DNA of 64,000 nucleotides, from contig NZ_CANLEA010000019.1 of NCBI RefSeq assembly GCF_947489565.1, forward strand, positions 1-64,000, given 5' to 3'. Shown here one piece after another: positions 45,233 to 53,580 of this stretch. Each line of letters starts with the position of its first letter. Position 1 is the stretch's first letter. This DNA comes from an uncultured Kordia sp. (lineage in GTDB: Bacteria > Bacteroidota > Bacteroidia > Flavobacteriales > Flavobacteriaceae). The translations under genes were made by a program, and so were the position numbers. Under the pieces are notes generated by a model. It made no database searches. It was given only the letters and a program-made list of their open reading frames with translations, and was not told the DNA's origin.

Positions 45233-46336
45233 TTATTTTTTATTGATTTCTTTGTCTAATTTTTCAGATAATGCATCAACTTGTTTTTGTAGTTTGATGA
45301 TATAAAGTGTCAACTCTTCTATTTTTTCTTGTTGAATACGTGTAATATCTCCCAATTCAACACCTTGTGCTTCAACTTGCTTTTCAGAAGGAACATTAGG
45401 TAAATGACCATTTTCTTTAATGAAACTTTCTACTTCATTGATTGGAAGTAAATCATAATCTGCATCAAAAACATAATCAGCCCAACCTGTGCGCACACGT
45501 ACTTCTTCTGTTAAAATTCCTCCTTTAACGTATAAACTGTATGCACTTGTATTTGCGCCACCAACACTATTTGGCAATTGATTCGTGTTGATTCCTACTT
45601 TATCTTGATCAAACTCACCATAAATTAATGGAGTAGAAGTGGTTGTCACATCAATGTACAATTTTTCGTTTCCAGTTTCATTGTATCCAGCGTCATTTCC
45701 TAAGAAAACATTTAAATAACCGCTAGAATTGTTATATCCAGAACGATAGCCTAAAAATACATTGTACTTTCCTTCTTTAATTACGCGACCACTTTCAGTA
45801 CCAACAGCAACATTATAGTTTCCACCTGGCGCACCGCTAGATCCAAATCCAGAATTGTTTCCAACATATACATTTCCAAATCCTTCTGCATTATAATATC
45901 CAGCAGCGGCTCCTAACAAGGTGTTGTGAAATCCATCGGTATTATTTTGTCCTGCACCACTTCCTATAGTAGTATTATAACCACCAGTATTGATTCTACC
46001 AGTATAAGCTCCAATAAAAGTATTATTATTTCCTTTACTAGATCTTCCTGCACTTGAACCCATAAATGTATTGTTGTAACTCACAGAGTCATCGCGTCCT
46101 GCTTGAGATCCAAAGTAAGAGTTATTGCTTCCAGTAGTTGTAGCTCTACCACTAAAATGCCCAAAGAAACTGTTGTTAAAAGCTGTAGCAGAAGGACCTG
46201 AAAAGTATCCAACGTACGTAGCATTAGTACCTCCAGTACCTGAGCCAGTTCCGAAATTAGTAACCTGTGCTTGTAAAGCATTTACTGAAAATAAAGCGAT
46301 TCCCGCCATTAACAGATTGAAAATTGTTTTTTTCAT
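45233..46336 (-). CDS. Secreted protein with YadA-head-like repeats and tail-fibre-like C-terminus
   Basis: 367 residues with signal peptide ending NALQAQ. Residues ~40-225 consist of ~22-26-residue repeats of the form N-x-x-x-G-x-x-A/S-G-x-x-x (NTFMGSSAGRSSKGNN, NTFIGAYTGRINTGGY, NTLLGAAAGYYNAEGF), like the beta-roll heads of trimeric adhesins. The C-terminus (VRVRTGWADYVFDADYDLLP, ENGHLPNVPSEKQVEAQG, then a coiled coil) resembles the tail-fibre/endosialidase-type ending common in Bacteroidota. It is upstream in the same operon as the T9SS protease. No sorting domain or membrane anchor. Confidence 0.82.
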   Translation of the reverse strand: MKKTIFNLLMAGIALFSVNALQAQVTNFGTGSGTGGTNATYVGYFSGPSATAFNNSFFGHFSGRATTTGSNNSYFGSQAGRDDSVSYNNTFMGSSAGRSSKGNNNTFIGAYTGRINTGGYNTTIGSGAGQNNTDGFHNTLLGAAAGYYNAEGFGNVYVGNNSGFGSSGAPGGNYNVAVGTESGRVIKEGKYNVFLGYRSGYNNSSGYLNVFLGNDAGYNETGNEKLYIDVTTTSTPLIYGEFDQDKVGINTNQLPNSVGGANTSAYSLYVKGGILTEEVRVRTGWADYVFDADYDLLPINEVESFIKENGHLPNVPSEKQVEAQGVELGDITRIQQEKIEELTLYIIKLQKQVDALSEKLDKEINKK

Positions 46337-46525
46337 AATTAAAATATTTATTTGTTTTTGGTTACTTAAATGTACACTAAAAGACTGCTCTTAAAGTAGG
46401 TTTTAGACGTATCATTTGTACGTTTTTACGTAATCGTTATTCAGATAAAATACTTATTATGAGTAGTTTATGTTGTGAGTTGTTAGGAGAGGTAGGAATG
46501 TAAAGTTTGTGAAGTGTTTTGATTA

Positions 46526-46771
46526 TTATTTTGTAAATGAAGTATTCAATTTGCCAAGAAGAAGCATGATTAAATAAAATAGAAAAGCACCTACCAAACC
46601 GCTTAAAAAGAATAACACAATATCAAAAAAGAAATCGTTTTTCAAATGTTTTAAATTGGTAACGGCATATTCATCAAAACCATAAAAAGTAATTACCCAG
46701 CACGCACCAAACAGCAGTGATATTAATGAAGCTCTTAAAAAAGTACGAATGTATTTTAGATATGCGCGCAT
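46526..46771 (-). CDS. Small membrane protein, 81 residues
   Basis: Two predicted membrane helices (about LRASLISLLFGACWVITFYGF and FDIVLFFLSGLVGAFLFYLIMLLLG) around a short charged loop. Basic N-terminus. No family recognised. Isolated gene in an AT-rich area. Confidence 0.6.
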   Translation of the reverse strand: MRAYLKYIRTFLRASLISLLFGACWVITFYGFDEYAVTNLKHLKNDFFFDIVLFFLSGLVGAFLFYLIMLLLGKLNTSFTK

Positions 46772-46946
46772 ACTGTAAAAGTATGGAAAAGTATTAACAT
46801 AGCATGGGACGCGTCCTAAAAAAACGTTACTACTTTTTTAGGAAAAGCCTTCCATTTAGAAGTGTCTTTAGCAAAACAAAGAATAGTTTGATACATTTCA
46901 TTGATCACTAAAAAATAACCAAACACACAAATTTTAAGTGATTTTA

Positions 46947-46954
46947 TAAATTTG
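46947..46954 (+). promoter_or_regulatory. -7 promoter element for gene 47026
   Basis: TAAATTTG matches TAnnTTTG. Transcription would begin near 46961, downstream of an in-frame ATG at 46954, supporting the start at 47026. Confidence 0.4.
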
Positions 46955-47025
46955 TGCATGAGAAAAATGTTTTTTATCTCGAAAAGTTTGATATTAGCCG
47001 CTTTAATTCTATAAAACCCATCATC

Positions 47026-47388
47026 ATGAAACCTATAAAAACAGTATTTTTAGTTGTCATCATTTTTAGTTTTTTATCTTTTCAAAAAACAGATTCTTTA
47101 CTAGGAAAGTGGGAAATGTTTAAAATGGAATCTGCAGAAGGTGAAATCTTTGAAGCAGGAGGAAATTGGATGGAATTTATGAAAGATGGAGTATTAAAAG
47201 GTGGAAAGTCTCTTGCAACTACTGATAGACAAGGAAACTGGGAATACAACACCAAAACTAAAGAAGTAACTATAAGTTCGCCAGAAAAACGTCCTGGTGA
47301 AGGTACTTTTAAAGTCACTTGGATTGATGCCAAAACGATTTATATTACGATCGATAGAGGCAGAAAAGTATATATGAGAAGAATTTAG
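47026..47388 (+). CDS. Small secreted lipocalin-like protein
   Basis: 120 residues from the ATG at 47026. Signal peptide MKPIKTVFLVVIIFSFLSFQK. The mature part begins LLGKWEMFKMESAEGE, continues with alternating beta strands (GNWEYNTKTKEVTISS, FKVTWIDAKTIYITI) and looks like the small lipocalin-like barrel common in Bacteroidota. Ligand unknown. Ends 28 bases before an ATP-grasp gene; they may be co-transcribed. Confidence 0.75.
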   Translation: MKPIKTVFLVVIIFSFLSFQKTDSLLGKWEMFKMESAEGEIFEAGGNWMEFMKDGVLKGGKSLATTDRQGNWEYNTKTKEVTISSPEKRPGEGTFKVTWIDAKTIYITIDRGRKVYMRRI

Positions 47389-47416
47389 CAATACAAATTG
47401 CGTAGTACAATGTGTC

Positions 47417-48235
47417 ATGAAAACAATTTTAGTCGTTAACGGAGAAAAATATTGGAAAGATATTTTGCCTGCATATACTGTGGTTCAAAAATCTATTCAA
47501 CATACTTCTTGGATTTTAAAATCGGGAAAGTTATTTGTGGCTGATCGTGATGGCGTTGTACAACCTGATGCAATTTTGTGGCGTGTTGGAGCTATAAAGC
47601 CTACAGAAATACAAACGACTGCTTTAGATTTGATTGCTTTGGCAGGAATTCCTTGTGTGAACTCTCCTGAAACTTTAAAGATCGGATTTGACCGTTTGTC
47701 AATGTTAGCCACTATAAAAAAGCTTGGTTTATCTGTGATTGACTTCGACGTGGTGACAAAATCTACCAACTTAAAAAACATTAAAATGGATTTCCCTTTT
47801 GTTGTGAAAGTTGGGAATTATCATGGTGGATTTGGGAAAGTTTTGGTAGAAGATGAACGCAAATGGCAAGACATTCAAGATTTACTTTTTGTAACAGAGC
47901 ATTATATTACCGTAGAACCATACATAAACTATGTGCGTGATATTCGATACATCGCCATTAACGATAAAGTTTGGGCAATGTCGCGAAAAGGCAAGTTTTG
48001 GAAAGCTAATATTGAAACGACCGATTTTGAAGAGTTTGAACCCGAAGAAGCCTTGGTAAACGATTTGAAAATGTTGCAAAATGCTATCGGAGCCGATATT
48101 ATTGCCATCGATATTTTGGAAGAAGAAAACGGAAATCTACATATTGTAGAATACAATGACATTCCAGGATTATCGGGCTTTTCAGATGAACTCAAATACG
48201 AACTGGCAGCCGTACTTACCAGAGCGCTAAGTTAA
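47417..48235 (+). CDS. ATP-grasp enzyme (RimK-like)
   Basis: 272 residues. The ATP-grasp fold is shown by FPFVVKVGNYHGGFGKVLVE (nucleotide lysine and loop), a middle beta segment RDIRYIAINDKVWAMSRKG, and the metal-binding end ENGNLHIVEYNDIPGLSGF (E-x-N). An N-terminal Rossmann-like domain holds PDAILWRVG. Such enzymes ligate a carboxylate to an amine or thiol; RimK-type glutamate ligases and peptide cyclases are relatives. It is followed by an MBL-fold gene 115 bases later. The substrate cannot be inferred. Confidence 0.83.
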   Translation: MKTILVVNGEKYWKDILPAYTVVQKSIQHTSWILKSGKLFVADRDGVVQPDAILWRVGAIKPTEIQTTALDLIALAGIPCVNSPETLKIGFDRLSMLATIKKLGLSVIDFDVVTKSTNLKNIKMDFPFVVKVGNYHGGFGKVLVEDERKWQDIQDLLFVTEHYITVEPYINYVRDIRYIAINDKVWAMSRKGKFWKANIETTDFEEFEPEEALVNDLKMLQNAIGADIIAIDILEEENGNLHIVEYNDIPGLSGFSDELKYELAAVLTRALS

Positions 48236-48349
48236 TTACAAACTTACATACAGAAAATACCGTTGCGAACTCGTTCGTAAAGCTGGTTGTGGAATTTAAT
48301 TTTCTACACTATTTAATCAAAAAATAAAAAATACTATATACATTACATC

Positions 48350-49300
48350 ATGTTTACAGCAGAAGTAAAAAGCAAGATAGCAGAAGATATTGCTATTATG
48401 GTACGTCCAGACAATCATCCTTGGAATTACCTTTGTGAATGCGGAGATGCCGCAGCAATTACCGTAAAAGAATTTCAAAATGCGAATGCTATATTTATCA
48501 GTCATACGCATATTGATCATTTTGTGAATTTCGATTCTGTGATTCGTCACCAGTTGGGAATTCAGCGTCGTATTGTTATTTGCGGACCTAAAGGTTTGGC
48601 AACACAAGTACAGGCGCGCATTCGTAGTTATTCTTGGAATTTAATTCAAGAAGGTGCCATTAGTTACGAAATCAGAGAATTGGTTTCCGAAAATGAAATC
48701 GCGGTATACGAAGTAGAGCCGCCAACTTGGGAATTGAAAAAACTCAAAACCATCAACGGAAATGTGTTGTTTGAAGAAAAAGATTTTCAGGTAACAGGTA
48801 TTTTGTTAGATCATAAAATTCCAACTTTAGCCTATAAATTTCAAGAATTTGATACCGTAAAAATTGATATCAAAGCAAGCGGTTTTAAAGGAGGAAAGTG
48901 GGTAAAAGAACTCAAAGATGCTTTTGAGCAAGAAGATTCAGAAAAGATCATTCAAGTGGAAGATCAAGAATTTAAGGCAAACGAGTTGTTTCAATGGTTG
49001 CACATTCAAAAAGGAGATGTTGTGGGAATTATTATGGATCATGCCGCAAACGCGGACAATCATGCGAAAATCAAAGCACATTTCGCGAATGCGAGAACCG
49101 TATTTGTAGAGAGTTTTTATAAAGATGAAGACAAAGAATTGGCAGACGCAAACTACCATAGTTACGCTTCCATGTCTGGTAAAATTATGAAAGCGTGCAA
49201 CATAGAAGAACCAATTCCGGTACATTTTTCCAGAAAATACAAGGAAGAAGACATCGCGCAATTGATTCGCGAATTTAATGCTGCATTGGCAAATTCATAA
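48350..49300 (+). CDS. Metallo-beta-lactamase-fold hydrolase (RNase Z-like)
   Basis: 316 residues. Metal site SHTHIDHF (51-58) followed later by an Asp/His pair (IIMDHAANADNHAKI), in the order seen in RNase Z/ElaC-like MBL proteins. No signal peptide. The segment between is longer and the substrate-binding exosite of true tRNase Z is not evident. It follows the ATP-grasp gene in the same direction. Function open. Confidence 0.82.
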   Translation: MFTAEVKSKIAEDIAIMVRPDNHPWNYLCECGDAAAITVKEFQNANAIFISHTHIDHFVNFDSVIRHQLGIQRRIVICGPKGLATQVQARIRSYSWNLIQEGAISYEIRELVSENEIAVYEVEPPTWELKKLKTINGNVLFEEKDFQVTGILLDHKIPTLAYKFQEFDTVKIDIKASGFKGGKWVKELKDAFEQEDSEKIIQVEDQEFKANELFQWLHIQKGDVVGIIMDHAANADNHAKIKAHFANARTVFVESFYKDEDKELADANYHSYASMSGKIMKACNIEEPIPVHFSRKYKEEDIAQLIREFNAALANS

Positions 49301-49371
49301 CTTTACTAAGTCAAATAAGAGGTTTACTCATTCAAGGTTTCATACCATAATTACGAACTGTAGTTTTGAGT

Positions 49372-50103
49372 ATGAAACCTTTTGTATATCTACTAATTTC
49401 TTTTGTGTTGGTGAGTTGTAGTTCAATATCAACTCCGTGTTATATGGGCGTATTGCCTTTTGCAGAACGAGCTCGTTTGAATGATTCTATAAATTTGAAA
49501 TTAGAAGAAGCCAATCGAAAGAAAGTTTTGGTAACAGCAGACATCTCAAAAATCAACAAGGATTTAAAACTGTCAGATTCACTCACATATCCAACTGAAA
49601 TTCGAATCTATACTGGTGGCGGAATCACCAATTACAGTTCTCTTTTTAGAATGTATAAAACGGAGAAAGGGAAGTGGAATGCAGATTTTTATGAACATTA
49701 TGATGAAGTTATCGGTCGAGCCGAATTGAAAACGAATCGTAAAAAACTCACTGCTAAAAATGAATTGGAGTTTGTGTTTAAAAACTTAGTCCGAAGTTAT
49801 ATTTTAGAATTACCAAGTTTAGATAAAATTCAGTGGAAACTCAAAAAAAGAGGTGAAATAAATCGATTAAAATACAAACGAAAAGGGAAAACAAAAGTAG
49901 AATATGAAACAATGTTTTCAGAAGTAGCAATTTTAGACGGAGAAACGTACACTATACAAAGTAAAACGAATAAAAAGTCACACACGTTTACTTATAGCAA
50001 TCCTGAAAGTTATTTGAAACATTTTCCAGAAATTGACGAATTAATTTACATGAATGAAATTTTAAATACCCTTAAAAACGAGTTTGATATTTGGAAGGAT
50101 TAA
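49372..50103 (+). CDS. Hypothetical lipoprotein, 243 residues
   Basis: Start at the ATG 49372 gives MKPFVYLLISFVLVSCSSIS, a clean lipoprotein signal with lipobox VSC. The rest is charged (ITKLEEANRKK-like helices, then KKRGEINRLKYKRKGKTK) without a known domain. TAGTTTTG at 49361-49368 looks like a -7 box but is too close to the ATG to be its promoter unless the start is further downstream. No operon partner is obvious. Confidence 0.65.
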   Translation: MKPFVYLLISFVLVSCSSISTPCYMGVLPFAERARLNDSINLKLEEANRKKVLVTADISKINKDLKLSDSLTYPTEIRIYTGGGITNYSSLFRMYKTEKGKWNADFYEHYDEVIGRAELKTNRKKLTAKNELEFVFKNLVRSYILELPSLDKIQWKLKKRGEINRLKYKRKGKTKVEYETMFSEVAILDGETYTIQSKTNKKSHTFTYSNPESYLKHFPEIDELIYMNEILNTLKNEFDIWKD

Positions 50104-50202
50104 TCATTTTTTGAAAAGGATAATTATTAAATAAGAATAAATATTTATTGTTTTTCAATAATAAATTAGCGTTATTTGATGTGTAATTGAAAATCTAGAT
50201 TC

Positions 50203-50724
50203 ATGGCATCAAAAACAGAAAAACTACTCAAACTCATGCGTTTCCTTGCGTGGTTAGCTTTTATTGGACTCTTAATCAAAGCAGGCGCTATTATCATGTC
50301 GTTCGGTGTAAGTATCCAAAATCCGGAAGCTTCTAAAGATTTATACAAAGGCATGGATTTGTCTCGCTACGCAGATGCAAGTTTTCTACACTATACTGTC
50401 ATTGTTTTTTATTACATTCTGTTGTATTTATTACAAGCGTACATTGCTTTGTTTATGGCGAAATTATTAAGTGCCATCAATATAGAAAAGCTTTTTACCA
50501 CTGCTGTTGTTGAGATTTTACAAAAAATAAGTATCACCATTTTTGTGGTTTGGATACTAGCAATGGTACACAACCTACATGTGATATTGTTAGATAAATA
50601 TGCAGAAATTGATGCAGAACCTTTTGCGAGCGAATATATCTTTTTAGCAGGAATTGTATATGTATTGGCAGAACTGTTCAAAAGAGGAGTGGAAATGCAG
50701 AAAGAAAACGAACTAACGGTATAA
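50203..50724 (+). CDS. DUF2975-family membrane protein
   Basis: 173 residues, four membrane helices (about 12-35, 64-88, 105-125, 140-155) with the DUF2975 layout. The following gene, 3 bases downstream, encodes a small YozG-type HTH protein; this pair is recurrent in many bacteria, the membrane protein presumably signalling to the HTH protein. No enzymatic motif. The pairing is known, the mechanism is not. Confidence 0.85.
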   Translation: MASKTEKLLKLMRFLAWLAFIGLLIKAGAIIMSFGVSIQNPEASKDLYKGMDLSRYADASFLHYTVIVFYYILLYLLQAYIALFMAKLLSAINIEKLFTTAVVEILQKISITIFVVWILAMVHNLHVILLDKYAEIDAEPFASEYIFLAGIVYVLAELFKRGVEMQKENELTV

Positions 50725-50727
50725 ATT

Positions 50728-50931
50728 ATGGCAATTATTGTTCACTTAGATGTCATGATGGCAAAACGCAAAATGTCGCTCAACGAACTTTCTGAAAAGG
50801 TAGAAGTGACGCTTTCCAATTTGTCTATTTTAAAAAATGGCAAAGCCAAAGCGATTCGTTTTTCAACCTTAATGGCCATATGTAAAGCTTTAGACTGTCA
50901 ACCTGGCGATATTTTGGAATATGTTGAGTAA
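50728..50931 (+). CDS. Small Xre-family regulator (YozG-like)
   Basis: 67 residues, almost entirely a helix-turn-helix: MMAKRKMSLNELSEKVEVTL then SNLSILKNGKAKAIRFSTL and the ending CKALDCQPGDILEYVE, which is the Cro/C1-type YozG pattern. Starts 3 bases after the DUF2975 gene and is certainly co-translated with it. Confidence 0.92.
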   Translation: MAIIVHLDVMMAKRKMSLNELSEKVEVTLSNLSILKNGKAKAIRFSTLMAICKALDCQPGDILEYVE

Positions 50932-50951
50932 CTTATAAGCAAAATAAACAT

Positions 50952-51266
50952 ATGGGAAAACTTAACTATTATAAATGGGCATTCCGTTTTACAATTTGGA
51001 TTTTGATTATTCAGATAGTACTATTTTTTTTAGGATTCAACTTTAATTTGTATTCACATGATATAGAGCAGTTCATAAGAATAATAAACTATCTAGTGAT
51101 GATTTCTTTGTTGTTATTTGTAACTGCTGTGATATTTTTGATTGTTGGATTCGTGAAACGCGAAGAGCAAAATTATCAATTCTGGATTGCCTTTTTATTG
51201 TGTATTGGATACGTGATTAATTTAGTTTTAGGTCAATTAGCCACAACTACTTATGTTATTTTTTAA
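50952..51266 (+). CDS. Membrane protein, 104 residues
   Basis: Three hydrophobic helices (ILIIQIVLFFLGF, LVMISLLLFVTAVIFLIVGFV, FLLCIGYVINLVLGQL). It begins 20 bases after the DUF2975-HTH pair in the same direction, so it may be a third member of that operon. No family recognised. Confidence 0.65.
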   Translation: MGKLNYYKWAFRFTIWILIIQIVLFFLGFNFNLYSHDIEQFIRIINYLVMISLLLFVTAVIFLIVGFVKREEQNYQFWIAFLLCIGYVINLVLGQLATTTYVIF

Positions 51267-51456
51267 AGCTTCCATAGAATTTACTGAACTAATAATACAT
51301 TACATATGGAACATAACTTATTCTCTTATGGAAATTCAAATAAATGATACAAATGATCTCATTTATGGAATCTTATATAAAATTTTTCTAAAAGAATTAG
51401 CACAAGCAAATCAATGCGAAATGTCAGATAATAAAAGGGTTGAAGCCGCTTTTTAA
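51253..51456 (+). CDS. Doubtful small ORF
   Basis: 67 codons overlapping the previous gene by 14 bases, or 42 codons if it starts at the inner ATG (MEIQINDTNDLIYGILYKIF). No domain, signal or homologous neighbour. Kept because of its position directly after a membrane-protein gene and lack of any alternative use for this stretch. Confidence 0.3.
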   Translation: MLFFKASIEFTELIIHYIWNITYSLMEIQINDTNDLIYGILYKIFLKELAQANQCEMSDNKRVEAAF

Positions 51457-51499
51457 TCTGAGAAAGAAGCATGGGTTTGAATGAAATTTCAAAATTTAA

Positions 51500-51530
51500 T
51501 TGTTTAAGTTAGGAATCCTAACTATATTTG
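51500..51530 (+). promoter_or_regulatory. Promoter with palindromic MarR-type operator, site 1
   Basis: TTG (51500-51502), a 20-base spacer, then TATATTTG (51523-51530): consensus -33 and -7. The perfect 15-base palindrome GTTAGGAATCCTAAC (51508-51522) fills the spacer and touches the -7 box, the classic place for a repressor. ATG of the downstream gene at 51565. Confidence 0.8.
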
Positions 51531-51564
51531 TTCCGCAATAATGCAAAACTAAAAAAAGAAACAC

Positions 51565-51798
51565 ATGAGTACATCAATTTTTTATCATGCAGGTTGTCCT
51601 GTATGTGTAAGCGCAGAACACGACATTATCAATTTAATAGGAGCAGAGAATGTTGAAATTGTTCATATCGGAGAAGAAAGATCCAGAATTGCAGAAGCAG
51701 AAGCCGTAGGAGTGAAGTCTGTTCCTGCATTGCTAACACCTACAAAAAATGTATTACATCTTAACTTTGGTGCTTCTATAGAGGATGTAAAAGCTTAA
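51565..51798 (+). CDS. Small thioredoxin/glutaredoxin-like protein with CPVC
   Basis: 77 residues. Starts STSIFYHAGCPVCVSAEHD with redox CPVC (Cys11, Cys14), then the cis-Pro segment VKSVPALLT. Shorter than thioredoxin and like mini-redoxins used in organic hydroperoxide or metal stress. It is preceded by site 1 of the GTTAGGAATCCTAAC palindrome. No signal peptide. Confidence 0.85.
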   Translation: MSTSIFYHAGCPVCVSAEHDIINLIGAENVEIVHIGEERSRIAEAEAVGVKSVPALLTPTKNVLHLNFGASIEDVKA

Positions 51799-51814
51799 TT
51801 TTTTAATCTAAATA

Positions 51815-51829
51815 GTTAGGAATCCTAAT
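51815..51829 (+). promoter_or_regulatory. Palindromic MarR-type operator, site 2
   Basis: GTTAGGAATCCTAAT differs from site 1 by the last base only. It lies 21 bases before the ATG at 51850, in the gap after the CPVC gene. Confidence 0.7.
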
Positions 51830-51849
51830 TTAAATATAAAAATGAAATT

Positions 51850-52572
51850 ATGAAATCAATTGTAGTAGTAATAAGTGCTGTCCTATTTGTTGCAGCAAGT
51901 ACGGTTTCTTGTGCGCAAGAAAGCGGATATAAAAATGATGATTTTGCTATTAAAAATGTAAAAGTCACACACAATACAGATTTAGCAGTTACGGTTTGGG
52001 AAATTAACGTTACCGGAAACGCAGGAAAGACACAACCTAAAAAAGCAGGACAGTTGGATGGAGCTCCAGTGTTAGGCTACGTTTTTCCAACAACATTGAA
52101 ACCAACAGATGTTGGATTCAGCATGACCGACGGAATTGTAGCATTAGCGCTCACATCGCATCCTGATTTTGATGACACACCATTGTGGGATGAAAATTCA
52201 GATAACATATTTGACAACGACGGAATCATTTGGCATCCGCATTGGGTAGTGTTGCACAAGGACGAACGTGTAGCTGGCGGACTTTCTGTAAAGCAAATTA
52301 AAAAAGATGATAAAACGGTTGTATTGCCACCAACAAATCCAGGAATGCCTATGTATATGGATTCTCCAGGTTATCCTGTGGTGACTAAAAAGAACACCAT
52401 CAAAGTCATTGTTCCTGATTACAGAATTAACAATAAAACAGATTTTAACTACGATGGTGTTGCTGCCTTTATGAAAGTAAATACGAGCAAACAAAATCTA
52501 CCAATGTTAGGCGTGTATGAAGTATTTAGTGTTGCGAGCGGAAATTTGTCATTACCTTATAAAGTACAGTAA
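51850..52572 (+). CDS. Secreted protein of the MarR-linked cluster, unknown family
   Basis: 240 residues. Signal peptide MKSIVVVISAVLFVAASTVSCAQ, possibly lipoprotein-like (VSC). The mature protein looks beta-rich and contains conserved-looking aromatic/histidine segments: WEINVTGNAGKTQPKKAGQ, VFPTTLKPTDVGF and GIIWHPHWVVLHKD. No enzyme motif I can name. Preceded by site 2 and followed after 2 bases by a DUF2024 gene, so the two are co-translated. Confidence 0.75.
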   Translation: MKSIVVVISAVLFVAASTVSCAQESGYKNDDFAIKNVKVTHNTDLAVTVWEINVTGNAGKTQPKKAGQLDGAPVLGYVFPTTLKPTDVGFSMTDGIVALALTSHPDFDDTPLWDENSDNIFDNDGIIWHPHWVVLHKDERVAGGLSVKQIKKDDKTVVLPPTNPGMPMYMDSPGYPVVTKKNTIKVIVPDYRINNKTDFNYDGVAAFMKVNTSKQNLPMLGVYEVFSVASGNLSLPYKVQ

Positions 52573-52574
52573 TT

Positions 52575-52838
52575 ATGAAAGTTTCAGTTTGGGATACATA
52601 CGTACAACGTACCGATGATCGTGTGATGCACTTTGATATTTTAGTGCCAAGTGATGTGACTGCGGAAGATACTATCTTTTCGTATGGGAACGATTATTTA
52701 CAATCGAAAGCTATAGAAGGAACGCAATTAACTGCGAAAGAATGTAAATTTTGTCATATCGAAAAGGCTTCCGATGAAGTCATTTCGGCGATAGCACAAA
52801 AGGGATATTTTATTATTGAAATGGAAAATTGTAATTAA
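52575..52838 (+). CDS. DUF2024-family protein
   Basis: 87 residues. MKVSVWDTYVQRTDDRVMHFDILVP and CKFCHIE (CxxC in a compact fold) with GYFIIEMENC at the end fit DUF2024, a small family often found beside stress genes. Two bases after the previous gene. No function known. Confidence 0.85.
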   Translation: MKVSVWDTYVQRTDDRVMHFDILVPSDVTAEDTIFSYGNDYLQSKAIEGTQLTAKECKFCHIEKASDEVISAIAQKGYFIIEMENCN

Positions 52839-52842
52839 TTTA

Positions 52843-52857
52843 ATTAGGATTACTAAC
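52843..52857 (+). promoter_or_regulatory. Palindromic MarR-type operator, site 3
   Basis: ATTAGGATTACTAAC, a degenerate form of the palindrome (outer half-sites kept, centre altered). It lies 36 bases before the ATG of the MarR gene itself, consistent with autoregulation. Confidence 0.6.
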
Positions 52858-52892
52858 TTAGCCTGTCGAAACTAAATTCGGCAGGTTTTCTT

Positions 52893-53495
52893 ATGAACAA
52901 TCAAAACACATTCAATCCAAACGTTTCTCAAGATGTTTCCAGTAAAATTGTCACTGGATTGGAGCGTATTTCAGAAGTTTTTAAACTATTACTTTGGAAG
53001 AAGGCAAAACATATTGGCTTGAGTCCAATTCAAATTCAAATTCTAATCTTTGTCGCTTTTCACAAATCGGAACTTTGCAATGTGAGTCATTTGGCAAAAG
53101 AGTTTAATATCACCAAACCTACGATTAGTGATGCGATTAAAGTATTGGTCAAAAAAGAAATGATTTTCAAAGATCATTCACCAACCGATCAACGAAGCTA
53201 TACGATTCAATTAACAGCCGCAGGAAAAGCAATTGTAGCAGAAACCAATGATTTTGCAGCACCTTTACAAGCGCAAGTCGATTCGTTTGATACAGCACAG
53301 TTAGATGATTTTTTCAATACCTTAAGTTCGTTAATCTACAAGCTCAATCAAAGTGAAATACTAACGGTTCAGCGAACTTGCTACGCGTGTAAATTCTACC
53401 AAAAGAATGATAATACCGATTATTGCAATTTGCTTCAAGCAACCTTAAAAAGTCAAGACATTCGTATAGATTGTCCTGAGTTTGAAGAGAAATAA
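52893..53495 (+). CDS. MarR-family regulator with C-terminal four-cysteine cluster
   Basis: 200 residues. Winged helix: LSPIQIQILIFVAFHKSE, CNVSHLAKEFNITKPTISDAIKVLVKK, then DQRSYTIQLTAAG. Unlike ordinary MarR proteins, the C-terminus carries Cys163, Cys166, Cys178 and Cys194 (RTCYACKFYQ ... DYCNLLQ ... DCPEFEE), a spacing that could hold zinc or an iron-sulfur cluster; Cys62 is extra. Palindromes at 51508, 51815 and 52843 precede this gene and its upstream neighbours, so it is the likely repressor. The signal is inferred to be redox or metal. Confidence 0.88.
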   Translation: MNNQNTFNPNVSQDVSSKIVTGLERISEVFKLLLWKKAKHIGLSPIQIQILIFVAFHKSELCNVSHLAKEFNITKPTISDAIKVLVKKEMIFKDHSPTDQRSYTIQLTAAGKAIVAETNDFAAPLQAQVDSFDTAQLDDFFNTLSSLIYKLNQSEILTVQRTCYACKFYQKNDNTDYCNLLQATLKSQDIRIDCPEFEEK

Positions 53496-53580
53496 TACGT
53501 GTTGATTCTAAAACAAACAACGAAAAATTATACATGTCTACAGTTGTAACAATACAAGCAAATATGATACTAATTGCACA

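Noticed and set aside
47417-48235. ATP-grasp gene as a graspetide maturase
   Set aside because: No precursor with a Thr/Lys/Glu-rich core is adjacent; the nearest leader-type gene (42831) is 4.4 kb away with a cysteine-rich core. The domain is better explained as a general RimK-like ligase.
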